A stretch of 64,000 nt of DNA from CAYVHB01 sp964450865 (lineage in GTDB: Bacteria; Bacillota; Clostridia; Saccharofermentanales; UBA5734). The notes beneath the pieces were generated by a model. It did no database searches and had not been told where the DNA came from. It saw only the letters and a list, made by a program, of their open reading frames with translations. The position numbers were made by a program, and so were the translations under genes. The stretch covers positions 68,173 to 132,172 of the forward strand of contig CAYVHB010000003.1 in NCBI GenBank assembly GCA_964450865.1, read 5' to 3'. Below are positions 1-8,709 of the stretch, piece by piece; position 1 is the stretch's first letter, and every line of letters begins with the position of its first letter.

Positions 1-2
1 CA

Positions 3-137
3 CCGACGATTGAATATTCATCGATCATTGGCACGTACCCGCGCTCCCACAAATGCGTCAGGAACTACACCAGTCATGCATTGTTCCTCTACAACTGGTG
101 TACCATCGGCAAGACCGCGATTATTGTGATTGAATAA
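3..137 (+). CDS. C-terminal end of an unidentified protein (partial)
   Basis: An open frame enters from the left edge and runs 44 codons to TAA. The end of the protein is rich in aromatic residues, with two cysteines (HKCVRNY and NWCTIGK). No family is recognised. A strong terminator on the same strand follows about 120 bases later, which supports this being the end of a real transcription unit. The other two frames are less protein-like in composition. Confidence 0.4.
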   Translation, partial: PTIEYSSIIGTYPRSHKCVRNYTSHALFLYNWCTIGKTAIIVIE

Positions 138-260
138 AGATACCACCGGTCAGGCGCAGCCTGACAACAGCCCGACCGCGATCTGATCGCCATCCGTGCG
201 TCCTTTGCCGGGCCGGAGACGCAACCTGATCACGACTCGGCCGCGATATCTGACCCCTGC

Positions 261-298
261 CTGGCAGGCCAGCCTCAATGCTGGCCTGTCAGTTTTTT
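261..298 (+). terminator. Rho-independent terminator
   Basis: A 13-bp stem (261-273 with 280-292, one G-T pair) with a six-base loop is followed directly by six T. It would end the partial gene at the left edge and separates it from the convergent lipoprotein gene. Confidence 0.85.
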
Positions 299-713
299 AT
301 TTGAGGTAAAAGCCGATTATTTTCAGATCCTTATCAAACGAGATCGTATAGGTGACCTTGCGCAGCTCATACTGGGCGACAACTGCAACAATGGCGTAGG
401 CTTCGCCCGTTTCCTTGAGTTTACCTCCGGCTGTCACCGTATTGGCATAGGACTGGAAGGCACCGGCCGGGGTAACAATCTGGCCGGCGGCATTGGCCAG
501 TACTTCAGCGGACAGGGCAGTCTTCAAATCAGGCCGGACCATCTCATCGCTGATACTGGCATACTCACCGGCATTCAGGTGTTCAATGGCGGTTTTGGCT
601 GCAGCGATCACCGCTGTTTCGTCGAAACCATCGGGCAACCGCGTCGCCGAGCAACCGGTAAGGCCAGCAATCATCAGCAAAACAAGGGCAAGCAACAAAT
701 ATCTGTTTTTCAT
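297..713 (-). CDS. DUF3887-like lipoprotein
   Basis: A small lipoprotein of 138 residues. The N-terminus MKNRYLLLALVLL leads to a lipobox LTGC at about residues 18-21, so the mature protein should be lipid-anchored outside the membrane. The rest resembles DUF3887: a helical part (DETAVIAAAKTAIEHLNAG) then an NTF2-like beta part ending in DLKIIGFYLK. The start at 713 is chosen over the longer frame because AGGAGG lies just upstream and the signal peptide begins there. The function of the family is unknown; a role in binding or modulation at the surface is possible. Its 5' region shares short repeats with the 5' side of the next gene. Confidence 0.65.
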   Translation of the reverse strand: MKNRYLLLALVLLMIAGLTGCSATRLPDGFDETAVIAAAKTAIEHLNAGEYASISDEMVRPDLKTALSAEVLANAAGQIVTPAGAFQSYANTVTAGGKLKETGEAYAIVAVVAQYELRKVTYTISFDKDLKIIGFYLK

Positions 714-860
714 GGGTCGCTGTTCCTCCTGCAAGGTCAATCTGTTTCTCACGGGTGGCCGTTCACACACGCTGCATCATCCGGGGTTGCCGTAAAATGC
801 AAACGCAAGGTCAATCTATTTTGTATGGGTCGCTGTTTCTCCTGCAGGATGGGTTGCGGG
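711..860. repeat. Short imperfect direct repeats around two gene boundaries
   Basis: The segment atgggtcgctgttcctcctgc near 711-735 recurs near 822-845 with one base changed. The neighbouring aggtcaatctgttt recurs as aggtcaatctattt near 797. On the minus strand the first copy carries the ribosome binding site of the DUF3887-like gene. This looks like a small local duplication. Confidence 0.55.
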
Positions 861-1655
861 CGGTTGTTCGACTGTTGTCCGATAAAATCGGCGCGCCCTG
901 ATCGTATACAGCAGCAGCAAACCGCTCCAGGCAGCAAAGGTCAGTTCCATGCCAATCTGGCTGATTGGCAGGAGTGAGGGCAGGATCACGACGGATGCAT
1001 CCACGACGGCGTGGATCAGGATGGCCGCCAGCAGATAGGGCCAGGGGCGGCCAGTACGCAAACCGGTCCAGATGATCATCGTCAGGCCGATATGCAGGGC
1101 GATGGCAATGATCCGTTCGATACCGCCCAGCAACAGGTCGAACGGCTGAAGGGCCAGGATCTGCTGGCGGATTGCCGTGGCTGAGGCCGCAGCGGAAGAA
1201 GTCGCCAGCAGCTTCTCAAATCCTCCGCTATTAATAGCCAGCATCAGGATCAGCAGATTGATCTGGGTCATTCCAGTCAGCAACATGGCCTCTATGCCGC
1301 CATGACCGATTCCGAAGGCAATGCCGTCGATAAATCGCCTGTTTCGTTTGAGAAGCAGCCGGGCCAGTAAAAAGCGGCCGAGTTCCTCAGCCAGGCCGGC
1401 AGTCAGGCCGAGAAACAGGCCTTGCCGCCAGGGATCCAGGGAAAGTCGGATATACCAGTCCAGATTTGGCAGCCAGAGCGTGATAATCGGGATCCGGATC
1501 ACGATCTGGGTCAGGAAAAAAGTCAGGGCGCCAACCAGAAAGGAACGGGTAATCCGGTATTGCCGGCGATTGAGCACGATCAGGGAAACGATCGGCAGAC
1601 CGAAGCAGACCAGCAGACTGACAATCGCAGCAATAATAGTAGTGGTCTGGACCAT
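816..1655 (-). CDS. YhfC-family intramembrane metalloprotease-like protein
   Basis: An integral membrane protein of 279 residues with about seven hydrophobic segments. It resembles the YhfC/CAAX-protease-related group: an EELGR motif follows the third hydrophobic segment, then FGIGHGGIEA, and a late HAVVDASVV motif. In this fold paired glutamates and histidines within the membrane are expected to bind zinc. The start at 1655 (MVQTTTI) is preferred to one 22 codons upstream because GGGAGG lies at a usable distance and the upstream residues are polar and unconserved in character. The substrate is unknown. It is on the same strand as the upstream mechanosensitive channel gene, but a terminator separates the two. 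Confidence 0.7.
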   Translation of the reverse strand: MVQTTTIIAAIVSLLVCFGLPIVSLIVLNRRQYRITRSFLVGALTFFLTQIVIRIPIITLWLPNLDWYIRLSLDPWRQGLFLGLTAGLAEELGRFLLARLLLKRNRRFIDGIAFGIGHGGIEAMLLTGMTQINLLILMLAINSGGFEKLLATSSAAASATAIRQQILALQPFDLLLGGIERIIAIALHIGLTMIIWTGLRTGRPWPYLLAAILIHAVVDASVVILPSLLPISQIGMELTFAAWSGLLLLYTIRARRFYRTTVEQPPATHPAGETATHTK

Positions 1656-1895
1656 ATCCGATCGAATCCTCCCGGTTTTTATCCGCACGATGGTACACGA
1701 TGGAATCGGTGTGCCATACAAAATACAATCGCCTGGTTTGCCGATTTACTGACCGGCCCGGACGATCGCGAATGGCGCCCGACGGTCCTTCTCTCACAGC
1801 GGCGTTTGAATCAGTATAGCACAAAGCGGCCAGCCCTTCACGGCCATATCCCAGCGCCGGCCTGCCCATTCTGAGGCAGAAAGCATTCCGTGCAG

Positions 1896-1929
1896 AAAAA
1901 ACTCCCCGGCCAGGGCAGCCAGGGAGTTC
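1896..1929 (-). terminator. Rho-independent terminator after the mechanosensitive channel gene
   Basis: On the minus strand AACTCCC...GGGGAGTT forms a stem of about nine base pairs with internal GC pairing, followed by TTTTTTC. It lies 25-60 bases past the stop codon at 1955. Confidence 0.85.
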
Positions 1930-1954
1930 TTCACAAACATCGAACAGAATGCTG

Positions 1955-3313
1955 TTATTTTGCCGGGGCAGGTGGTTCCTGATCCCGGGAGCCCGTCAGC
2001 TTGTCAACAGCCTGGTCGAGCTGTTCGAAGGCTTCATGGCCAACAATGGGCAGATCTTCACCGCCCGCCAGGTCGGTTGCCACATCAGGGGCTGGAGCCG
2101 GCGCCGGCGTGCTGCTTGCTTCATTCTGCAAAGACAGGACCCGGGCCTCCAGGCGATTCAGAACCCGGCTGGCGAATTCACGCCCACCCACACCAAACGA
2201 AATCGCAAAGGCAATCGCCAGGGCACCCAGGATCACAATAAATGCGGTGTTGACGATTGCCGGGGCAATACCCAGCTGATTCAGGGCCATAAATACGCCA
2301 ACGGTCAGGATGGCAACCTTGGTGATCAGGGCCGGCGACTTGGCATTGGGCATCTTCTTCAAGATCAGGCTGGCCGCACCAAAAGCCAGGAACAGGGCGA
2401 TACCCATGACCAGGACCGCGGCAATCGCCGCCGGCAGATACAGGAGAATCATCGTGCCAACCTGGCGCAGGACCAGCAGGTTGACAACATTGAAGGCCTC
2501 AACCAGGAATATGACAATAATAATGTACTTGACTGCCTCGCCGATAGTCTTGGCCAGGGAGAATGCCGAGCCTTGAGGGAGCCAGCCCCTGGCCAGCTTG
2601 TCAGTGCCAATGCTCAGCAAAATCTGGGTCAGAAGTCGGGCAACCAGCCGGGCAATAAAGGCGCCAATCAGGACCAGGCCGATAGCCACAAAAATATTCG
2701 GCAGCAAATTGATAATCCGGTTCAGCATGGAAATGGCCGGTCCGGAAATAGCCGTGATGTTCAGGACCTGAATCGCGGCGATAACCACCGGGATCAGGAT
2801 AATCACATAAACCACATAGGAAAGCACGGATGACAGGGCGGTACTTTCTGTTGTGGGAATGCCCGCCTTTTCCTGGAAGCGATCAATATTCAATCGTTTC
2901 AGGACCGGCTTGACCAGTTGCCGGATCAGGCTGGCGATGAAAGTACCAACCATCAGGATGATAACCGCCGCCAGGATATTCGGCATGAAATTAAATAGCG
3001 TTGTCAGGAGATTGGTCAGGGGTGACGCAACATTCTGGATGCCCAGCAGGCTCATCACCCCGGGCATAAAGAGCAGGAAAACAATCAGGAAAACCAGTTT
3101 GCCAACAAAAACAATGAAACTGCCGGACTGCTCATCGGCCAGGCCCAGCTTTTTGGTCCGCTGATCAATCTTCAGTTTCCTGAGCAGCTTCATGACCAGG
3201 CTCTTGGCAATTTTGGCCACAATATAGGCCAGAATCAGAATCAGAATGGCAGCAACGATCGGGGGAATTGCCGTGGTAATGGTCCTTAGCAGATCATTCC
3301 AGAAAGTTGACAT
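1955..3313 (-). CDS. Mechanosensitive ion channel family protein (CmpX-like TM-helix repeats)
   Basis: A membrane protein of 452 residues with repeated hairpins of the type LPNILAAVIILMVG (near 114) and LPNIFVAIGLVLIG (near 208). This is the conserved TM-helix domain of CmpX/MscS-related proteins. The last membrane segment is glycine-rich (AIAFAISFGVGG), like the pore helix of MscS-type channels. The C-terminus is a Pro/Ala-rich cytoplasmic tail. It probably protects against osmotic downshock or senses membrane tension. The start at 3313 (MSTFWNDLL) has AAAGGAA upstream; a start 26 codons earlier lacks a site. It appears monocistronic, with its own terminator. Confidence 0.75.
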   Translation of the reverse strand: MSTFWNDLLRTITTAIPPIVAAILILILAYIVAKIAKSLVMKLLRKLKIDQRTKKLGLADEQSGSFIVFVGKLVFLIVFLLFMPGVMSLLGIQNVASPLTNLLTTLFNFMPNILAAVIILMVGTFIASLIRQLVKPVLKRLNIDRFQEKAGIPTTESTALSSVLSYVVYVIILIPVVIAAIQVLNITAISGPAISMLNRIINLLPNIFVAIGLVLIGAFIARLVARLLTQILLSIGTDKLARGWLPQGSAFSLAKTIGEAVKYIIIVIFLVEAFNVVNLLVLRQVGTMILLYLPAAIAAVLVMGIALFLAFGAASLILKKMPNAKSPALITKVAILTVGVFMALNQLGIAPAIVNTAFIVILGALAIAFAISFGVGGREFASRVLNRLEARVLSLQNEASSTPAPAPAPDVATDLAGGEDLPIVGHEAFEQLDQAVDKLTGSRDQEPPAPAK

Positions 3314-3596
3314 GTTCAACACCGTTCCTTTCCCGTGCAGTGCAAAGACTGATTGCCGATAAAACTGGTTCAGGGCAATTCCGGGGCACATCCGGGAGTT
3401 GATTGATGTTGATTATGCTGGTCTGACACGATAAGCCGGGGACGTTATCACCTGGATCGCCCTGATACGGGGGGTATGGATTATATTTCCATATTATTCC
3501 TGTTTTTTTACAAAACCATAAATATTAATGAACGATTTGTTATTATGACATAAATTATTTATATCCTGTAGCATAATGGCGAGTATTGAAAAACAA

Positions 3597-4160
3597 CTAG
3601 AAAGTGCGACGGATCAGGTGGTATAGATTCAGGCCGGGACAGAAGCCCACGGCCGACACAGTCTTGAAAACCGCAAAAAAGCCAGTAAAATACCAGCCTG
3701 CCGGCGGCTTGCCAAAATAAAGGGTCACCAGGCAGCCGATACAGACCAGGGATCCCAGGGCATGGGCAAAGCGCAAGCCATTGACTTCAACTTGAACGGG
3801 GTGTGAGGGCCAGATCCGGTCCAGGGTCTGGCGATAAATCACAACCAGCGGATCGCGACTGATCGATAAAAGCACCGAGGCCAGGAGCAGCAGCAGGACG
3901 GCAAACAGAATCTCGCGACGCTGCAGGATCAGGCTCAGCCAGATCAAGGCCGCAACCGGATATCGGCTGAAGGCATAACTGCCGGCTGTGATCGTGGCCA
4001 TCTTTTCTGGTTTTGCCGTTGTTCCGGGCTGGCCGGTAGGACTTCGATCGGACACATGGCTGTCTGGGGGCGGGTCCTGACCGCCCGGCCAATCAGGCCT
4101 GACCGCGCGCGGTGCTTGCTTCTGGTTGTGGGGTGAAGGGGACGATTGCCCGGTCGCCAT
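3597..4160 (-). CDS. DUF4395-like membrane protein
   Basis: A protein of 187 residues with an N-terminal Pro/Ser-rich cytoplasmic stretch of about 50 residues, then four hydrophobic segments. The pattern SRYPVAAL, then NGLRFAHALGSLVC, then FKTVSAVGFCPGLNLY matches the layout of DUF4395 proteins, which end in a conserved CP motif. The function of the family is unknown. The start at 4160 has GGGAGGTG seven bases upstream; a later methionine (MATITAG, residue 54) would remove only the low-complexity part. It stands alone, divergent from the LacI-type gene. Confidence 0.6.
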   Translation of the reverse strand: MATGQSSPSPHNQKQAPRAVRPDWPGGQDPPPDSHVSDRSPTGQPGTTAKPEKMATITAGSYAFSRYPVAALIWLSLILQRREILFAVLLLLLASVLLSISRDPLVVIYRQTLDRIWPSHPVQVEVNGLRFAHALGSLVCIGCLVTLYFGKPPAGWYFTGFFAVFKTVSAVGFCPGLNLYHLIRRTF

Positions 4161-4323
4161 GATAATGCACCTCCCGTTTCCTAGGATGATATCAGGCTCT
4201 GATTGAATTATAACATGAATCTGGTGTATGCTGAGATTTCTGTAGACGCGCAATGGTTACCCGTTTCGCACAATGGATCCAATTTGAAGTAACCGGTCAC
4301 GTTTCCGGATGATTGGCGGCTTT

Positions 4324-4335
4324 GAGCACGTGCTC
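4324..4335. promoter_or_regulatory. LacI-family operator O1 (perfect palindrome GAGCACGTGCTC)
   Basis: A perfect 12-bp palindrome, 174 bp upstream of a second near-perfect copy overlapping the regulator promoter. The same 12-mer occurs twice in front of the ABC transporter operon. The central CG dyad is typical of LacI-family sites. Confidence 0.75.
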
Positions 4336-4457
4336 GTAAACAATCAATCTGCTTTTTTCGCAGTCTCCGGACCGCCTTATTGCGCACCTGTCGTTGTGAA
4401 TATGCATAGCATAAACCGAATAATATTTGTTATATTGTCGAATATGACAAAAGTATA

Positions 4458-4486
4458 TTGACAGAATACGCACACCAATTTAAGAT
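4458..4486 (+). promoter_or_regulatory. Sigma-A promoter of the LacI-type regulator
   Basis: TTGACA at 4458-4463, a 17-bp spacer, and TAAGAT at 4481-4486. The predicted transcription start near 4493 is immediately before an operator copy. Confidence 0.75.
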
Positions 4487-4497
4487 GGTGACATAAC

Positions 4498-4509
4498 GAG
4501 CACGTGATC
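4498..4509. promoter_or_regulatory. LacI-family operator O2 (one mismatch)
   Basis: GAGCACGTGATC differs from the perfect palindrome at one base. It sits just downstream of the predicted transcription start and 19 bp before the ATG, a position suited to autorepression. Confidence 0.7.
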
Positions 4510-4528
4510 GCAGAAAGAAGGAACCCTG

Positions 4529-5557
4529 ATGCGCGCAACACTGAAACAAATCGCCGAAATGTCTGGTGTTCACCGCTCAACCGTTGACAAGGTCCTGCAT
4601 GGACGTGAGGGTGTCAGTGACGAGGTCCGCGACCGGGTTCAAAAGATCATCGATGAGCTGGGGTATCAGCCCAATGTCATTGGCAAGGCGCTGGCCCAGC
4701 AGAAAAACCCCAAAGTAATTGCCGTTCTCTTACTCCGGGTGGATGCCATCAATGAAATCAGGACCGGCATCGAAGCAGCTTACGCTGATTTCAGGAACTT
4801 CGGTTTGCGTATTGATTATTACGTGAGTCGTGAAAATGATCATACTGAGCAGCTGAACACGCTCAATTTGATACAGTCGAAAAAAATCGACGGTTTATTG
4901 ATCTCACCGATTCGTCATCCCGATATTATCAAGGCAATTGACGCACTGGCTGACAAGGGCGTGCCCGTTGTCACAATTAACACAGATGTCCCGGAAAGCA
5001 AGCGGGTCTGCTTTGTCGGTCAGGATGCTGTCCAGGCCGGACGCGTTGCCGGCAACCTGATGGGTGAAATCCTCGGCGGCCGCGGCAAGGTCGCAATCGT
5101 AACCGGGTCCGCCCACATTTTTTGCACGGTCGAGCGATATCAGGGCTTTACTGCCTTGATCCACGAGCGCTATCCACAAATCGAAATCGTCGATATTCTC
5201 GAGACGCATGAAGAAGCCCTGACTGCCTTTCAGAAAACAGTCAATCTCGTCAACACCGTTGATGACCTGGCTGGCATTTATGTCACATGTGGCAACGTCC
5301 GCGAGGTTGGCCGCGCGGTCCGGATGCTGAACAAAGCCAGCAAGATCAAGATCATCAGTTTTGATCTGTACCCCGAGGTTGTCAAACTGGTCGAGGAAAA
5401 TATCGTTGACTTCACGATTGGCCAAAATCTGGAAGCCCAGGGATTTCGCAGCCTGAAAGTGCTTTTTGACCTGATCTTTTTCAACAAGGCACCCGCCACC
5501 AGTTTTATCCGGACCGCGATTGACATTCGGCTCAGGGAAAATGTCCACATCAATTGA
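4529..5557 (+). CDS. LacI-family transcriptional regulator
   Basis: A protein of 342 residues. The N-terminal helix-turn-helix is clear: LKQIAEMSGVHRSTVDKVLHG at 5-25, followed by the hinge-type segment YQPNVIGKALAQQ. From about residue 60 a periplasmic-binding-protein-like domain follows (GLLISPIRHPDI, VVTINTDVP, GRVAGNLMGEILGGRG), as in the ribose/inositol-sensing group. The ligand is probably the sugar or cyclitol imported by the transporter encoded downstream. GAGCACGTGCTC palindromes before its own gene and before the transporter are the likely binding sites, so it probably represses both. The start has GAAGGA upstream. Confidence 0.9.
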   Translation: MRATLKQIAEMSGVHRSTVDKVLHGREGVSDEVRDRVQKIIDELGYQPNVIGKALAQQKNPKVIAVLLLRVDAINEIRTGIEAAYADFRNFGLRIDYYVSRENDHTEQLNTLNLIQSKKIDGLLISPIRHPDIIKAIDALADKGVPVVTINTDVPESKRVCFVGQDAVQAGRVAGNLMGEILGGRGKVAIVTGSAHIFCTVERYQGFTALIHERYPQIEIVDILETHEEALTAFQKTVNLVNTVDDLAGIYVTCGNVREVGRAVRMLNKASKIKIISFDLYPEVVKLVEENIVDFTIGQNLEAQGFRSLKVLFDLIFFNKAPATSFIRTAIDIRLRENVHIN

Positions 5558-5704
5558 GTCTCATCCATGACCTGGCTTCAGGCAATCTGCTCCACAGACG
5601 TGATTTCGTGACAAGATGATGCCACCAGAAAAATCTTTCGCAAAGCCGATTATGAAGCTGCGCATTCAAACATTTCCAGCCAATCATTTATTTTTGCCTT
5701 TAGC

Positions 5705-5716
5705 GAGCACGTGCTC
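5705..5716. promoter_or_regulatory. LacI-family operator O3 (perfect palindrome)
   Basis: GAGCACGTGCTC, extended to 14 bp by flanking C and G (5704-5717). It is 48 bp upstream of the -35 element of the operon promoter. Confidence 0.75.
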
Positions 5717-5764
5717 GTAACATCGAATAACACAGACCGGCTGTCCGCCAGATCTCAGGCCAAA

Positions 5765-5793
5765 TTGTCCAAAGCAAGCACCGAGGCTAGACT
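5765..5793 (+). promoter_or_regulatory. Candidate promoter of the ABC transporter operon
   Basis: TTGTCC at 5765-5770, a 17-bp spacer, and TAGACT at 5788-5793. It lies between operators O3 and O4, an arrangement that would suit repression by looping. Confidence 0.5.
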
Positions 5794-5846
5794 GTTGCCA
5801 GAATCATCTGACCGTAAATGGCTCCAATTTATTTTTTACCCTTAGC

Positions 5847-5858
5847 GAGCACGTGCTC
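5847..5858. promoter_or_regulatory. LacI-family operator O4 (perfect palindrome)
   Basis: GAGCACGTGCTC lies 142 bp downstream of O3 and about 45-50 bp past the predicted transcription start of the transporter operon. Confidence 0.75.
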
Positions 5859-5964
5859 TTAATCGAAAACCGCTCATAGAAACTAAGCAAGCAAAATGCA
5901 CGCCGCAACGTTATGGGCCGCCGCAGTCAACTTTTAAAGAACGAAGTAATGGAGGCAAGCGAGT

Positions 5965-7482
5965 ATGGATCAAATATCGAGTCAGTACGTGCTGGAAATG
6001 CGCGAAATTACCAAATCATTTCCTGGCGTGCTGGCCCTGGACCGGGTCAACCTGAAAGTTCGCCAGGACACTGTCCATGTCCTGTGCGGCGAGAATGGGG
6101 CCGGCAAGTCGACTTTGATGAAAGTCCTGAGCGGCGAACATATTGTTGACTCGGGCGAAATTTACTTTAAAGGCGTCAAACTGGAGAATCAGAATACCAA
6201 GGCGGCCCTGAACATGGGCATTGCCATGATTCACCAGGAACTCAGCCCGGTTCTGGACATGACCATCGCCGAAAATATTTTCCTGGGCCGCGAGCCGGTG
6301 GCCGGCCAGGGTCCGCTGGGAATGTTCGTCGATTTCAAGTCAATCTACGCACAAACCCAGGAATTGCTGACCAAGCTTGGCCTGAAGTACGATCCGCGCA
6401 TGAAAATGCGCGAACTCAGCATCGCTGCCCAGCAGTTGATTGAAATCACCAAGGCTATTTCCCGCAAGGCTTCCCTGATCATCATGGATGAACCGACCTC
6501 GGCCATCACCGACAAGGAAGTTGACATGCTTTTTGCCCAGATCCAGGACCTGAAGGCCAACGGAGTTGCGATCATCTATATCACCCATAAAATGAATGAG
6601 ATTTTCCAGATCGCAGACGATATCACGATCATCCGCGATGGCCAGTATGTTGACTCGGGCCCGGCCAGCAACTTCAACGAGAATAAGCTGATCAGCAAGA
6701 TGGTCGGCCGCGAGATTTCCAATATATTCCCCAAGCTGGACGCCGCGATTGGTGATGTCGCCATCGAAGTCCGCAACCTGACCCGCAAGGGTGTTTTCGA
6801 AAATATCAGCTTCAAGGTCCGCAAGGGAGAAATCGTCGGCCTGGCCGGACTGGTCGGCGCTGGCCGGACTGAGGTAGCGCGCGTCATCTTTGGCCTCGAT
6901 TCAGCCGATAGCGGCGAAATCCTGGTCAATGGCCAGCCGGTTAAAATCCGCAATTCAACCGATGCCATCAGACATGGCATTGCCATGGTCTCCGAGGACC
7001 GCAAGAACGAAGGCCTGATCCTGGTTCGTTCCTGCCTTGAGAATATCTCCCTGTCCAATCTGAAATTGTTTGCGCCGGGTATCCTGCTCAATTTGAAGAA
7101 GGAACGCCAGCTGGCCGAAAAGATGAAAGAAAAATTGCGGGTCAAGGTTCACAATCTGCAAGTCAGGGTCAGCACCCTCAGCGGTGGCAACCAGCAGAAG
7201 ATCGTTATCGCCAAGTGGCTGCTTGGTGAACCCAGGGTCCTGATTCTCGATGAACCAACGCGCGGCATTGATGTCGGCTCGAAGTCCGAGATCCACCGCC
7301 TGATGTCCGAACTGGCCCAGCAAGGCCTGGCCATCATCATGATCTCATCAGAACTGCCAGAAATTCTGGGTATGAGCGACCGGGTCCTGGTCATGCACGA
7401 GGGCGTCGCCACCGGAGAAATTGAACGTCAAGCAGCTTCACAGGAGTCAATTATGACCTTAGCGACAGGGGGAAAATTATGA
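5965..7482 (+). CDS. Sugar-type ABC importer, tandem ATP-binding protein (RbsA/MglA family)
   Basis: A protein of 505 residues with two nucleotide-binding domains, the usual length for RbsA/MglA/XylG. The first domain has Walker A GENGAGKST, the signature-like segment ELSIAAQQLIEI and Walker B LIIMDEPTSAIT. The second has the degenerate GLVGAGRTEV loop, signature LSGGNQQK and Walker B VLILDEPTRGID. It energises import of a monosaccharide or cyclitol together with the next two proteins. Its stop overlaps the permease start by four bases (ATGA), so translation is probably coupled. GGAGGC precedes the ATG. Confidence 0.93.
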   Translation: MDQISSQYVLEMREITKSFPGVLALDRVNLKVRQDTVHVLCGENGAGKSTLMKVLSGEHIVDSGEIYFKGVKLENQNTKAALNMGIAMIHQELSPVLDMTIAENIFLGREPVAGQGPLGMFVDFKSIYAQTQELLTKLGLKYDPRMKMRELSIAAQQLIEITKAISRKASLIIMDEPTSAITDKEVDMLFAQIQDLKANGVAIIYITHKMNEIFQIADDITIIRDGQYVDSGPASNFNENKLISKMVGREISNIFPKLDAAIGDVAIEVRNLTRKGVFENISFKVRKGEIVGLAGLVGAGRTEVARVIFGLDSADSGEILVNGQPVKIRNSTDAIRHGIAMVSEDRKNEGLILVRSCLENISLSNLKLFAPGILLNLKKERQLAEKMKEKLRVKVHNLQVRVSTLSGGNQQKIVIAKWLLGEPRVLILDEPTRGIDVGSKSEIHRLMSELAQQGLAIIMISSELPEILGMSDRVLVMHEGVATGEIERQAASQESIMTLATGGKL

Positions 7483-8492
7483 GCACAAGTCCAGTCCAGA
7501 CCACAACACCGCCCAAACAGAATTTCCTGATCCAGCTAAAAGAGATGGGCTTCGCCGGCATTTACAGTAAATATGGCACGACCCTGATCTTTATCGGCAT
7601 TCTGCTGATGGCTACACTCTCCAGCAGCGTATTCCTGACCCAGAGCAACCTCACCAATGTCCTGCGCCAGGTCGTCGTCGTCGGTCTCCTGGGCTGTGGT
7701 GTCACTTTCATCATCATTCTTGGCCACATTGACGTGTCACTGGGTTCTGTCGTGGCCCTGACCGGTACAATCGCTGCCAGTGTCATGAAAATGACGCAGA
7801 ATATTTTCCTGGCAGTCCTGGCCGGAATCCTGGTTGGAATCCTGGTTGGCGCAATCAACGGCTTTGTCATTACCTTCTTCAATATCCCGGCTTTTATCAT
7901 GACTCTGGCAACAACAACCGTAGCCCGCGGCGCAGTCCTGATCTATACGGGCGGCACACCGGTTTCCAATCTGGGCAATTTCAAGATCATCGGCCAGGGT
8001 GACCTGGGCCCGATCCCGATCTCGGTTATTATCCTGACGATCGTGATTGTCATTTCCTGGATCCTGCTCAACCGCACGAAATTTGGCCGATATGTCTTCG
8101 CTGTGGGCGGCAATGTCAAAGCAGCAACCGCATCCGGCATTAATTCGAACTCGATTGTCCGCAAGGCCTTTATCTACAATGGCATGCTCAGTGGTGTAGC
8201 CGGTATCGTCCTGATGTCGCGTATCAATTCTGGCCAGCCAGCCGCCGGCGTCGGCTACGAATTCGACGCGATCACGGGTGTTGTCGTTGGTGGTACCAGC
8301 CTGATGGGTGGTACCGGCACGATCATCGGCACGATCATCGGCTGCCTGATCGTCGGTGTTATCAACAACATGCTGAATCTGCTCAACGTCAGTTCGTACT
8401 GGCAGCAGGTCGTCAAGGGCCTGATCATCCTGATTGCCGTCATCCTGGACGTCATGACCAAAACCGCCCGGGTCTCCCGCAAGAAAGCCTGA
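7479..8492 (+). CDS. Sugar-type ABC importer, permease (RbsC family)
   Basis: A protein of 337 residues with about eight to ten membrane segments and the hallmarks of the RbsC/XylH family: GHIDVSLGSVVALTG, NIPAFIMTLATTTVARG, FGRYVFAVGGN and EFDAITGVVVGGTSLMGGTG. It forms the membrane channel for the ATPase encoded just upstream, with which it shares a four-base overlap. The neighbouring IolG-like dehydrogenase suggests an inositol-type substrate, but the family alone does not fix it. Confidence 0.93.
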   Translation: MSTSPVQTTTPPKQNFLIQLKEMGFAGIYSKYGTTLIFIGILLMATLSSSVFLTQSNLTNVLRQVVVVGLLGCGVTFIIILGHIDVSLGSVVALTGTIAASVMKMTQNIFLAVLAGILVGILVGAINGFVITFFNIPAFIMTLATTTVARGAVLIYTGGTPVSNLGNFKIIGQGDLGPIPISVIILTIVIVISWILLNRTKFGRYVFAVGGNVKAATASGINSNSIVRKAFIYNGMLSGVAGIVLMSRINSGQPAAGVGYEFDAITGVVVGGTSLMGGTGTIIGTIIGCLIVGVINNMLNLLNVSSYWQQVVKGLIILIAVILDVMTKTARVSRKKA

Positions 8493-8709
8493 CCTGTCAG
8501 GCATATTGTTAGCAGAAAGGAGTGTTGCCGGCCAGCTATCAATCTGGGCCATTACCCACCACTCGATCAGAAAGCAATTCGGAAACGACCAATCGACGCG
8601 ACAAAGCACACGATGCCAGTTACAGCGTCATGATCCTGATCAATGATTTCCCATCCAACCGGTTCCCGATAACCCATTTTATGTCGATCCAAATTTGAGG
8701 AGGATGAAC

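Larger units (their letters stand above)
4161..4528. other. Intergenic control region between divergent genes
   Basis: This stretch between the DUF4395-like gene and the LacI-type gene holds a distal palindromic operator (4324-4335), a sigma-A-type promoter (4458-4486) and a proximal operator (4498-4509). The remainder is AT-rich with no coding signal. Confidence 0.7.
5558..5964. other. Regulatory region upstream of the ABC transporter operon
   Basis: No gene is seen. The region carries two perfect GAGCACGTGCTC operators and a promoter between them. The bases around each operator (ttatttttgccttTAGC and ttattttttacccTTAGC) are also similar, as if a stretch of roughly 35 bp had been copied. 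Confidence 0.7.
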
